Below, one piece after another: positions 17,275-27,895 of a stretch of DNA of 64,000 bases. Each line of letters begins with the position of its first letter. The first letter of the stretch is position 1. The notes beneath the pieces were generated by a model, which saw only the letters and a list, made by a program, of their open reading frames with translations, did not search any database and was not told the origin of the DNA. The position numbers and the translations under genes are program-made. Source of the DNA: Microbacterium galbinum (GTDB lineage: Bacteria; Actinomycetota; Actinomycetes; Actinomycetales; Microbacteriaceae); NCBI RefSeq assembly GCF_023101185.1, contig NZ_CP078077.1:2447630-2511629 (forward strand). The letters run 5' to 3'.

Positions 17275-17298
17275 ATCTTAGTGTCATCGAGACACTTA
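17275..17298 (-). promoter_or_regulatory. Operator and promoter of the nad operon
   Basis: TTAGTGTC (17278-17285), a five-base spacer, then GACACTTA (17291-17298): a perfect AGTGTC/GACACT inverted repeat. A minus-strand -10 box TAAGAT (17275-17280) overlaps its left edge, and the regulator start codon lies 23 bases further on. Placement and symmetry suggest autoregulation by the Nudix-type regulator. Confidence 0.6.
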
Positions 17299-17361
17299 GT
17301 GCGAGTGGATGACGCTACGCGGCGTCGAGTCCGAAACGTTATGTGACGGCGGAGAGAACTC

Positions 17362-17411
17362 TTGTCCCCCTGGACGGGGTTTGTTAGGTTACTGTCCTAA
17401 CAAACCCCGTC
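17362..17411 (+). promoter_or_regulatory. Promoter embedded in a 16-bp-arm palindrome (putative operator)
   Basis: A -35-like TTGTCC (17362-17367), a 17-base spacer and a -10 TAGGTT (17385-17390). Over the spacer, -10 box and start point lies a perfect inverted repeat: 17373-17388 and 17396-17411 (16 bp each) around a TTACTGT loop. It precedes the first peptide-importer operon by about 100 bases. It could be a repressor operator or a hairpin at the very 5' end of the mRNA. Confidence 0.6.
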
Positions 17412-17512
17412 GCTCGGCAGAGCAGCCGACGACGGCCACGATCCCCACCCCCGAGGATCGGCTCCACACCCGGAGCACCCCTCCTGCAGTGCAGCACCGA
17501 GAGGAATCAAGA

Positions 17513-19204
17513 ATGATCCGTAATGGCAAGCGCAAGATCGCGCTCACCGCGGTAGCGGGGGCATCCGTCCTCGCTCTGGGCCTGACCGCCTGCGGTTCGG
17601 GCGGCAGCGGCGACTCCGACGCGAACGGCGACCGCGCCCTCCGCGTCTGGGCGGGCAGCCAGACCCCGATCACGGCCAACTACAACCCCTTCGCGCCCAC
17701 CGTGCTCCACGGTGCGCTCGGCCCCATCTACGAGCCGCTGTTCTTCTTCAACAAGACCGCGGACACCGAGCCCGTCGGCCTCATCGGCGACACCTACGAG
17801 TACAACGAGGACGGCACGGTGATCACCGTCACCATCAAGCCCGACCTCAAGTGGAGCGACGGCGAGCCCCTCACCGCGGCCGACGTCGCGTTCTCGTTCG
17901 GATACGAGGCCAACAGTCCCGAGGCCAACGGGCTGGTGTCGGCCGAAGCCACCGACGACACCACCGTCGTGCTCACCTACGACAGCGCCCAGTACACCAC
18001 CGAGTTCCAGCGGCTCGGCTCGACGTACATCCTCCCCGAGCACATCTGGAAGGACGTCGACGACTACGCCAACTTCGCCAACGAGGACCCGGTCGGATCC
18101 GGCGCCTACGTCGTCGACAAGACCACGAGCGAGTCGTACACCCTGGTCGCGAACGAGAACTTCCGCGACGCCGCCGACCTCGGTGTCAAGAAGGTGCAGT
18201 ACATCGCGGTCGACAACAACCAGACCGCGCAGGACCTGCTCGCGGCCGGAAAGCTCGACTGGACCGGCATGTTCATCCCGAACCCGGATGACGTCACCGC
18301 GAACGGCGCGATCGACTGGATCAACACGCCGCAGGACCCGACGGTGCTCTACACCTGCTCCAACGCCGACCTCGGCTGCACGGGACCGCAGACCGATGTC
18401 GCCGTGCGCCAGGCGCTCAACGCCGCGATCGATCGCGGCACCATCAAGGAGAAGGCGTTCGTCGACCTGACCGCCGAGATCTCGCCCACCTACGCCCTGC
18501 TGCCCCGCGACGAGAAGTGGGTCGCCGACCCCGCGAACGAGCTCAGCCCGCAGGAGGCCAACGCGGCCGAGGCCGGATCGATCCTCGAAGCCGCCGGCTA
18601 CACGAAGGGCTCCGACGGCATCTACGAGAAGGACGGCGTTCCCGTCGAGCTCAGCCTGACCTCGGTCGACGGATGGACCGACTACAACGACGCCGCGAAG
18701 CTCATCGCCGAGCAGGCCGAGGCCGCGGGGATCAAGATCAACGCCTCGACCGTGCAGTGGCAGGAGTTCTCCGACACCCGTCAGAGCGGGGAGTACCAGC
18801 TCATCGTCGGCGGCATGATCGGCACCTCGGTCGCCGATCCGTTCCAGATCTACCGCGACTGGTTCGGCGGCACCGCCGTCGCCTCGACCGGCCCCGTCGG
18901 CGAGGAGATCCCCACCGGGCGCTGGAACTTCAGCCGCTACGACAACCCGACCGTCGACGCCGCGATCCAGTCCGCGATCAGCACGAACGACGAGGCGACG
19001 AAGAAGGAGCTGTACGCGACGATCCAGACCGAGATCGTGCGCGACCTCCCGTACATCCCGCTGGTGATCAACGCCACCCAGACCTTCTACAACACGAAGG
19101 ACTACACGGGCTGGCCGACGGAGGACGACCTGTACGCGTTCCCGCCGTCCTGGGGCGCGATCGCGGCGGGCTACGTCCTGACGCATCTGCAGCCGGTCGA
19201 GTAA
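17513..19204 (+). CDS. Peptide ABC transporter substrate-binding lipoprotein (SBP family 5), importer 1
   Basis: 563 residues. A lipoprotein signal peptide (RKIALTAVAGASVLALGLTAC) ends in a lipobox Cys, followed by a Gly/Ser/Asp linker. The body is a family 5 solute-binding protein of the DppA/OppA class (KPDLKWSDGEPLTAADVAFSF, then DPVGSGAYVV near the hinge). It captures oligopeptides or related ligands outside the membrane and delivers them to the permeases encoded next. The specific ligand is unknown. An AGAGGA site precedes the ATG. First gene of a five-gene operon. Confidence 0.9.
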   Translation: MIRNGKRKIALTAVAGASVLALGLTACGSGGSGDSDANGDRALRVWAGSQTPITANYNPFAPTVLHGALGPIYEPLFFFNKTADTEPVGLIGDTYEYNEDGTVITVTIKPDLKWSDGEPLTAADVAFSFGYEANSPEANGLVSAEATDDTTVVLTYDSAQYTTEFQRLGSTYILPEHIWKDVDDYANFANEDPVGSGAYVVDKTTSESYTLVANENFRDAADLGVKKVQYIAVDNNQTAQDLLAAGKLDWTGMFIPNPDDVTANGAIDWINTPQDPTVLYTCSNADLGCTGPQTDVAVRQALNAAIDRGTIKEKAFVDLTAEISPTYALLPRDEKWVADPANELSPQEANAAEAGSILEAAGYTKGSDGIYEKDGVPVELSLTSVDGWTDYNDAAKLIAEQAEAAGIKINASTVQWQEFSDTRQSGEYQLIVGGMIGTSVADPFQIYRDWFGGTAVASTGPVGEEIPTGRWNFSRYDNPTVDAAIQSAISTNDEATKKELYATIQTEIVRDLPYIPLVINATQTFYNTKDYTGWPTEDDLYAFPPSWGAIAAGYVLTHLQPVE

Positions 19205-19246
19205 GCACCGCCAACGGGGAAGCAGGAAGTCAAGGAAGACGCACAC

Positions 19247-20242
19247 ATGAAGTTCTATGCACGACGGATCGGGTTCTATGCCTTCACGCTGTGGGCCGCG
19301 ATCTCCATCAACTTCCTGCTTCCCCGCATGATGCCGGGCAATCCCGCCGACATCATGATCGCCAAGATGCAACGCGCGGGCGGTGACGTCTCGGAGACGA
19401 CCATCCGCAACATCAAGCTCCTCCTCGGAGGCGACGACTCGTCGCTGTGGGAGCAGTACCTCTCCTACTGGGGGCGGATGTTCCAGGGCGACCTGGGCGT
19501 CTCGGTGACGAAGTTCCCGACCCCGGTCACCGAGCTCATCGGGCAGGCGCTGCCGTGGACGCTGATCCTCGTCGGCACCGCGACCGTGATCTCGTTCATC
19601 CTCGGCGTCGTGCTCGGCGCCTGGGCGGGGTGGAAGCGCGGCACGTGGGTCGATCACCTGATCCCCGCCACGACCGTGCTCCAGTCGATCCCGTACTTCT
19701 GGATGGCGCTCATCCTCGTCGCCGTGTTCGCGGTCGGCCTCGGCTGGTTCCCGATCTTCGGGGGCTACGACGTCTTCGACTTCCCGGACGGCCCGGAGCC
19801 GACCTGGGCGTTCTTCACGAACGCCGTCTCGCACGCGATCCTCCCCGCGGTCACGATCGTGATCAGCTCGGTGGGCGGATGGCTGTTCGGCATGCGCAAC
19901 ATGATGGTCTCGACCCTCGCCGAGGACTACGTTCTCACCGCCGAGGCCAAGGGGCTGCGTCCCCGGCGCATCCTCACCACCTACGCCGCGCGCAACGCGG
20001 CCATCCCGTCGATCGCGGGCTTCTCGATCACCCTCGGGTTCGTGGTCGCCGGGTCCATCGTCATGGAGCAGGTCTTCACCTACCCGGGCATCGGCAAGCT
20101 GATGTTCCAGGCCGTCACCAACAACGACTACGCGCTGATGCAGGGACTCTTCCTCGTCATCACGATCACCGTGCTCGCCGCCAACTTCTTCATGGATCTC
20201 ATCTATGGATTCATCGACCCGAGGGCTCGCCAGAATGTCTGA
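19247..20242 (+). CDS. Peptide ABC transporter permease (DppB type), importer 1
   Basis: 331 residues, six membrane helices. The N-terminal MKFYARRIGFYAFTLWAAISINFLLPRMMPGNP is typical of DppB/OppB proteins. The ATPase-coupling EAA loop reads TAEAKGLRPRRILTTYAARNAAIPS. It forms a heterodimeric channel with the next gene product. The 42-base gap to the binding protein gene holds AGGAAG as a ribosome site. Confidence 0.9.
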   Translation: MKFYARRIGFYAFTLWAAISINFLLPRMMPGNPADIMIAKMQRAGGDVSETTIRNIKLLLGGDDSSLWEQYLSYWGRMFQGDLGVSVTKFPTPVTELIGQALPWTLILVGTATVISFILGVVLGAWAGWKRGTWVDHLIPATTVLQSIPYFWMALILVAVFAVGLGWFPIFGGYDVFDFPDGPEPTWAFFTNAVSHAILPAVTIVISSVGGWLFGMRNMMVSTLAEDYVLTAEAKGLRPRRILTTYAARNAAIPSIAGFSITLGFVVAGSIVMEQVFTYPGIGKLMFQAVTNNDYALMQGLFLVITITVLAANFFMDLIYGFIDPRARQNV

Positions 20243-21224
20243 CACCAAGCTCACCCCGATGCAGATCGTCAAGGAGCAGCCGACCGACACGCCTGCCACG
20301 ACCATGACGCTCGCCACCGCGACCGGCCGATCGAGGCGGGGACGCGGACTGATGCCCACCCGCTCGGCGAAGTTCGTGACCGGCCTCGTGCTCGTGCTCG
20401 CGATCACGCTGTTCGCGATCATCGCGCCGTTCTTCACGCAGAACCCGCGGAGCACCGACAACGCGGCCCTGCAGCCGCCCTCCGCCGAGCACTGGCTGGG
20501 CACGACCAAGCTCGGCAACGACATGCTCGCCCAGCTCGCGATCGGCGCGCAGGGTTCACTGCTCGTCGGCGTCACCGCCGGCGGCATCGCGATCGTGCTG
20601 TCGCTGCTCTTCGGCGTGCTCGCCGGATACCTCGGCGGGTGGCGCGAAGACGGACTCGCCCTCATCACCAACGTGATGATCGTCATCCCCGGCCTGCCGC
20701 TCGTGATGGTGATCGCGTCGTTCGTGCCGCAGCGCAGTTGGCAGCTGGTGGCGTTCGTGCTCGGCATCACGTCGTGGGCGGGTGCCGCGTACGTGCTGCG
20801 GCTGCAGACGCGCTCGCTCCGTACCCGCGACTACGTGTCGGCCGCGAAGGTGGCCGGTGAGCGATCGTTCCGGGTGATCCTCGTCGAGATCATGCCGAAC
20901 CTCCTGCCCTTGCTGACCGCGCAGTTCCTCTTCGCGATCATCTTCGCGATCCTCGGCGAGGCGGGCCTGTCGTACCTGGGACTCGGCCCGAACTCCTCGA
21001 TCACGTGGGGCACGATCCTCAACGACGCGCAGTCCGGGCAGGCACTCGGACGCGGAGCATGGTGGTGGTTCGTGCCGCCGGGCGTGATGATCGCGCTCCT
21101 CGGCGCGGGGCTCGCGCTGATCAACTTCGCCATCGACGAGATCATCAACCCGAAGCTGCGCAACGCGCCGGATGCCGCACGACGCGTGCGCCGGGCAGCC
21201 AAGACGAAGGGGGTCGCGGCATGA
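20235..21224 (+). CDS. Peptide ABC transporter permease (DppC type), importer 1
   Basis: 329 residues. It has a cytoplasmic N-terminus of about 50 residues, then six helices and the EAA loop SAAKVAGERSFRVILVEIMPNLLP. The start at 20235 (MSDTKLTPMQ) overlaps the DppB-type gene by eight bases, implying translational coupling. Upstream in-frame starts lie deep inside the previous gene and are rejected. Confidence 0.9.
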   Translation: MSDTKLTPMQIVKEQPTDTPATTMTLATATGRSRRGRGLMPTRSAKFVTGLVLVLAITLFAIIAPFFTQNPRSTDNAALQPPSAEHWLGTTKLGNDMLAQLAIGAQGSLLVGVTAGGIAIVLSLLFGVLAGYLGGWREDGLALITNVMIVIPGLPLVMVIASFVPQRSWQLVAFVLGITSWAGAAYVLRLQTRSLRTRDYVSAAKVAGERSFRVILVEIMPNLLPLLTAQFLFAIIFAILGEAGLSYLGLGPNSSITWGTILNDAQSGQALGRGAWWWFVPPGVMIALLGAGLALINFAIDEIINPKLRNAPDAARRVRRAAKTKGVAA

Positions 21225-22078
21225 GCGACGCCGTCCTCACCGCCCGCGGCGTCTCGATCGAGTACGAGGTCGATCCGCCGGTCAAGGCCGTCCGCAACGT
21301 CTCGCTGACCCTCCACCGCGGCGAGATCCTCGGCCTCGCGGGGGAGTCGGGGTGCGGCAAGACCACGCTCGCCTACGGCATGAATCGGCTGCTCAAGGCA
21401 CCGGCGCTCATGACGAGCGGGGAGATCGTCTTCCACGACCGCGACGGCGACGACATCGACATCGTCGGCCTGCGCGACGACGGGCTGCGGGCCTTCCGCT
21501 GGGACAAGATCTCGATGGTGTTCCAGGGCGCGATGAACTCGCTGAACCCCGTGATCGACGTCCGGGCACAGATCTACGACATCTTCGACACGCATCGCCC
21601 CGGCATGACGCGCGCGGCGAAGAAGGAGCGCGCCGAGGAGCTGCTGACACTGGTGGGCGTCGATCCCGCGCGACTGACGAGCTTCCCGCACGAGCTCTCG
21701 GGCGGCATGCGCCAGCGCATGATGATCGCGATGGCTCTGGCCCTCGACCCGCAGGTCATGATCATGGACGAGCCCACGACGGCGCTCGACGTGGTCGTGC
21801 AGCGCGGGATCATCCGCGAGATCATGCGGCTGCGCGAGAAGCTCGGCTTCGCGGTGATCTTCATCACCCACGACCTGCCGATGCTGATCGAGATCTCCGA
21901 CCGCATCGCCGTGATGCTGCAGGGCGAGATCGTCGAGCAGGGAACCGCCGAGGAGATCTACCGCTCTCCGCAGCACGAGTACACGAAGCGGCTGCTGTCG
22001 AGCTTCCCCAGTCTGCGCGGAGAGCGCGGGGACTTCGTCCGCACCGGAATGCACGAGAGTCAGGAGCAGGTGCGATGA
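21221..22078 (+). CDS. Peptide ABC transporter ATPase (DppD type), importer 1
   Basis: 285 residues: Walker A GESGCGKTT, Q-loop SMVFQGAMNSLNPV, signature LSGGMRQRM, Walker B VMIMDEPTTALD and H-loop ITHDLPML. The end (SPQHEYTKRLLSSFPSLRGER) is the oligopeptide-transporter C-terminal extension. Energises import by the two permeases. ATGA overlap with the upstream gene. Confidence 0.92.
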   Translation: MSDAVLTARGVSIEYEVDPPVKAVRNVSLTLHRGEILGLAGESGCGKTTLAYGMNRLLKAPALMTSGEIVFHDRDGDDIDIVGLRDDGLRAFRWDKISMVFQGAMNSLNPVIDVRAQIYDIFDTHRPGMTRAAKKERAEELLTLVGVDPARLTSFPHELSGGMRQRMMIAMALALDPQVMIMDEPTTALDVVVQRGIIREIMRLREKLGFAVIFITHDLPMLIEISDRIAVMLQGEIVEQGTAEEIYRSPQHEYTKRLLSSFPSLRGERGDFVRTGMHESQEQVR

Positions 22079-22941
22079 GCGCTCACACGGATGCCGGTGC
22101 CGCCGCGCGCACGCTCGAGGCGCGGCACCTCACGAAGGACTTCCACCTGCGGTCGGGCTTCAAGACCAGCATCCTGCACGCGGTGAAGGATGTCTCCTTC
22201 ACGCTCCAGGCGGGCAGGACGATCGCGCTGGTCGGGGAGTCCGGATCGGGCAAGTCCACGATCGCGCGCATGCTGATGAAGCTCGAGACGCCGACGAGCG
22301 GGCAGATCCTGCTCGACGGAACCGAGACCGGCACACGGGGGCAGTCGCTCGCCCGCTATCGCTCCGACGTGCAGATGGTGTTCCAGGACCCGTTCGCCTC
22401 ACTGAACCCGTTCCACTCGATCGTCCACCACCTCGAGCGGCCGCTGCGCATCCACCACCCCGAGTGGAGCGGCGCGCAGGTGCACGAGCGTGCCCTGGAG
22501 CTGCTGGACCGCGTGCGGTTGTCGCCGGCGAAGAGCTTCGCCGAGCGCAAGCCCCACGAGCTCTCGGGCGGGCAACGTCAGCGTGTCGCGATCGCGCGTG
22601 CGCTCGCCCCGGGCGCGCGGTTCATCGTCGCCGATGAGCCGGTCTCGATGCTCGACGTGTCGATCCGACTCGGGGTGCTCAACCTGCTCGCGGACCTGCA
22701 GCGCGAAGACGACCTCGGCGTGCTCTACATCACCCACGATCTCGCCACTGCCCGGCACTTCTCCGACGAGATCATGGTGCTCTACAAGGGCGACGTGGTC
22801 GAGCGCGGCCCGGCCGACGAGGTGATCCTGAACCCGCAGCACGCCTACACGAAGACGCTGCTGGGTGCCGCGCCGGAGCCCGAGAATCTCGGTCGCCTGC
22901 GCGACGAGGTCAGGCGGGAGCTCGCGGCGGAGACCCGCTAG
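22075..22941 (+). CDS. Peptide ABC transporter ATPase (DppF type), importer 1
   Basis: 288 residues: Walker A GESGSGKST, signature LSGGQRQRVAIARAL, Walker B FIVADEPVSMLD and H-loop ITHDLATARH. It pairs with the previous ATPase. ATGA overlap gives tight coupling. Its TAG stop forms part of the TAGACT -10 box that drives the following glycine riboswitch and gcv operon, so the two transcription units abut without a terminator. Confidence 0.92.
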   Translation: MSAHTDAGAAARTLEARHLTKDFHLRSGFKTSILHAVKDVSFTLQAGRTIALVGESGSGKSTIARMLMKLETPTSGQILLDGTETGTRGQSLARYRSDVQMVFQDPFASLNPFHSIVHHLERPLRIHHPEWSGAQVHERALELLDRVRLSPAKSFAERKPHELSGGQRQRVAIARALAPGARFIVADEPVSMLDVSIRLGVLNLLADLQREDDLGVLYITHDLATARHFSDEIMVLYKGDVVERGPADEVILNPQHAYTKTLLGAAPEPENLGRLRDEVRRELAAETR

Positions 22942-22944
22942 ACT
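22939..22944 (+). promoter_or_regulatory. -10 box of the gcv operon
   Basis: TAGACT, sharing its first three bases with the stop codon of the upstream ATPase gene. Transcription would start near 22951, about 30 bases before the first glycine aptamer. No good -35 is seen. Confidence 0.5.
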
Positions 22945-22977
22945 GGGCGCACAATCGAACACGGGCCGAATGACCCC

Positions 22978-23164
22978 CGCGGGAGAGCCCCGGCGAACGC
23001 AGCCGGGCACCGAAGGAGCAAGCCTCCCCGCCAATCTCTCAGGTACGCGTACCGCGCGGTTCCGGCCACTCTGAAAAGCGATCCCGCCCGTCGGGGGATC
23101 CGCCGACGGTGAAAGCCCTGCGTCAGCGCGGGCGAAACTCTCAGGCCCATGACAGAGGGGGAGT
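22978..23164 (+). promoter_or_regulatory. Tandem glycine riboswitch
   Basis: Two consecutive glycine aptamers. The first (about 22978-23078) shows GGGAGAGCCC, CACCGAAGGAGCAA, AATCTCTCAGGTA and CCACTCTGAAAAGC. The second (about 23082-23164) shows GGTGAAAGCCC, GGCGAAACTCTCAGGCCCA and GACAGAGGGGGA. These are the conserved cores of the known gcvT element, with a short linker. It lies 53 bases before the gcvT start, where glycine binding normally turns glycine cleavage on. Confidence 0.93.
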
Positions 23165-23216
23165 TCCGAGGAACGGCGGTGCCGTCGTTCCGCCCGTCTG
23201 CATCCGGGAGAACTCC

Positions 23217-24398
23217 ATGTCCGATCCCCGTTACACCCCGCTCCGCGAGCGCCATGAGGCGCTCGGCGCGTCGTTCACCGATTTCGGCGGCTGGCAGATG
23301 CCGGTGCGCTACACGTCCGACCTCGCCGAGCACCACGCGGTGCGGCAGTCGGCCGGTCTCTTCGACATCTCGCACATGGCGGAGTTCCTCGTCACCGGGC
23401 CGTATGCGGGGGAGTTCCTCGACTACGCGCTCGCCGGTCGCATCTCGGCGATGCCCGTCGGCAAGGCGAAGTACTCGCTCGTGCTGGCCGCCGACGGGGG
23501 GATCATCGACGACGTCATCGCCTACCGCCTCGCCGACGACCGGTTCCTGGTGATCGCGAACGCCGGCAACCGCGGATTCGTCGACTCCGCCTTCGCCTCG
23601 CGCGTGCGTTCGTTCCCGTCGATCATCGAGCGGCAGCAGGAGCGCGCGGAGGGCGAGGAGCGCAGCTTCGCCGGTTTCCTGGGCGACCGGGGCGTCGACG
23701 TCGAGGACGTCTCCGATTCCTTCGCCCTGATCGCGGTGCAGGGCCCGGCGGCGCCGGCGATCCTGGCCGACACGGAGGGGATCGACGCGCTCAGCGTGCC
23801 GTGGGGCGAGCAGAAGTACTACGCCTGGGCCCAGGCCACGTTCCGCGACGAGCCCCTGCTCATCGCCCGCACCGGCTACACGGGCGAGGACGGCTTCGAA
23901 CTCCTCGTGCGTGCCGACGATGCCGCGGCGCTGTGGGACTCGCTTCTCGTCGCCGGTGAGCCGCACGGTCTCGTGCCGGCCGGGCTCGCCGCCCGAGACA
24001 CCCTCCGCCTCGAGGCGGGGATGCCGCTCTACGGGCACGAGCTGACGACCGAGACCAAGCCCGCGCAGGCGGGGCTCGGCCGGGTCGTCGCCGCCGACAA
24101 GCCGAGCTTCATCGGCAAGGACGCGGTGGATGCCGCGGCCGACGCCCCCGTGCTCGTGGGGCTCGTCGCCGAGGGCAAGCGCGCCGGCCGGGCCGGCTAC
24201 GGCGTCGTCGATGCCGACGGTGCCCCGCTCGGCGAGATCACCAGCGGTGCGCTCAGCCCCACCCTCGGCCATCCGATCGCGATGGCCTACGTGACCCCTT
24301 CTTCCGCGGAAGAGGGAACCGCAGTATTCCTGGATGTGCGGGGGACGAGGATCCCCGCGACCGTGACCGCTCTGCCTTTCTACCGGAGGACGAAATGA
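23217..24398 (+). CDS. gcvT: Glycine cleavage system T protein (aminomethyltransferase)
   Basis: 393 residues. It transfers the methylene group from the aminomethyl-lipoyl H protein to tetrahydrofolate, releasing ammonia. Family segments: [48 protein letters not shown] and [17 protein letters not shown]. The ATG at 23217 is preceded by GGGAG and follows the riboswitch; the long upstream open frame covers structured RNA and is rejected. Overlaps gcvH by four bases. Confidence 0.96.
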   Translation: MSDPRYTPLRERHEALGASFTDFGGWQMPVRYTSDLAEHHAVRQSAGLFDISHMAEFLVTGPYAGEFLDYALAGRISAMPVGKAKYSLVLAADGGIIDDVIAYRLADDRFLVIANAGNRGFVDSAFASRVRSFPSIIERQQERAEGEERSFAGFLGDRGVDVEDVSDSFALIAVQGPAAPAILADTEGIDALSVPWGEQKYYAWAQATFRDEPLLIARTGYTGEDGFELLVRADDAAALWDSLLVAGEPHGLVPAGLAARDTLRLEAGMPLYGHELTTETKPAQAGLGRVVAADKPSFIGKDAVDAAADAPVLVGLVAEGKRAGRAGYGVVDADGAPLGEITSGALSPTLGHPIAMAYVTPSSAEEGTAVFLDVRGTRIPATVTALPFYRRTK

Positions 24399-24772
24399 CC
24401 GATCTCAGCACCCTGCACTACACCGAGGAGCACGAGTGGATCGCCGTGGAGGGCGACACCCTCACCGTCGGCATCACCGACTACGCCGCCGACAAGCTCG
24501 GTGACGTGGTCTTCGTCGAACTGCCCGCCGTGGGCACCGAGGTCGCCGCGGGCACCGTCGTCGGCGAGATCGAGTCGACCAAGTCGGTGGGCGAGCTGTA
24601 CGCGCCCGTGACCGGCACCGTCGTCGAGGTCAACGACGCGGTCGTCGACGATCCCTCGCTCGTCAACGCCGAGCCCTTCGCGGGCGGATGGCTCATCAAG
24701 GTCTCCGTCGCGGGCGGAGCGCCCGACGGACTGCTCGACCGCGACGCCTACGTCGCACTCACGGAGGGCTGA
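24395..24772 (+). CDS. gcvH: Glycine cleavage system H protein
   Basis: 125 residues, the usual length. Lys63 in [16 protein letters not shown] is the lipoylated residue that carries the aminomethyl group between P, T and L proteins. [32 protein letters not shown] is the conserved beta-barrel start. ATGA overlap with gcvT; gcvP follows after seven bases. Confidence 0.96.
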   Translation: MTDLSTLHYTEEHEWIAVEGDTLTVGITDYAADKLGDVVFVELPAVGTEVAAGTVVGEIESTKSVGELYAPVTGTVVEVNDAVVDDPSLVNAEPFAGGWLIKVSVAGGAPDGLLDRDAYVALTEG

Positions 24773-24779
24773 TCCGCAC

Positions 24780-27674
<2,895 letters not shown>

Positions 27675-27680
27675 TCCGAT

Positions 27681-27741
27681 AACACGCCGACGGCACCGTT
27701 TCCTCCCGGAGGCGGTGCCGTCGGAAGTTTTACGGCGTGTT
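27681..27741 (+). terminator. Nested hairpin terminator of the gcv operon
   Basis: Inner stem of 11 bp (27688-27698 with 27713-27723) followed by AAGTTTTA. An outer pair AACACGCCG (27681-27689) and CGGCGTGTT (27733-27741) can close around it. It begins 7 bases after the gcvP stop. Confidence 0.7.
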
Positions 27742-27895
27742 GCCGTGTGTTTCGGCGATGTTTCAGATGGTCACCACTCAGTAACGGTTGATTAGCCGGG
27801 CGCGTCGGGCGCCAGATGCCGAGATACTCTGAAATATCCCTACGTGCTCGACGATGAGCGCGCAGTCAGAAGTACACGTCCTAGGAGGACACATA

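Noticed and set aside
17373..17411. Classical DtxR/IdeR iron box
   Set aside because: One half resembles the consensus but the arm spacing is seven rather than nine bases, so only a generic operator is claimed.
17507..20770. Very long open frame (over 1000 codons) antisense to the peptide importer genes
   Set aside because: High GC keeps opposite frames open. The product is repetitive Arg/Asp/Glu/Val without domains, while the sense strand has clear protein families.
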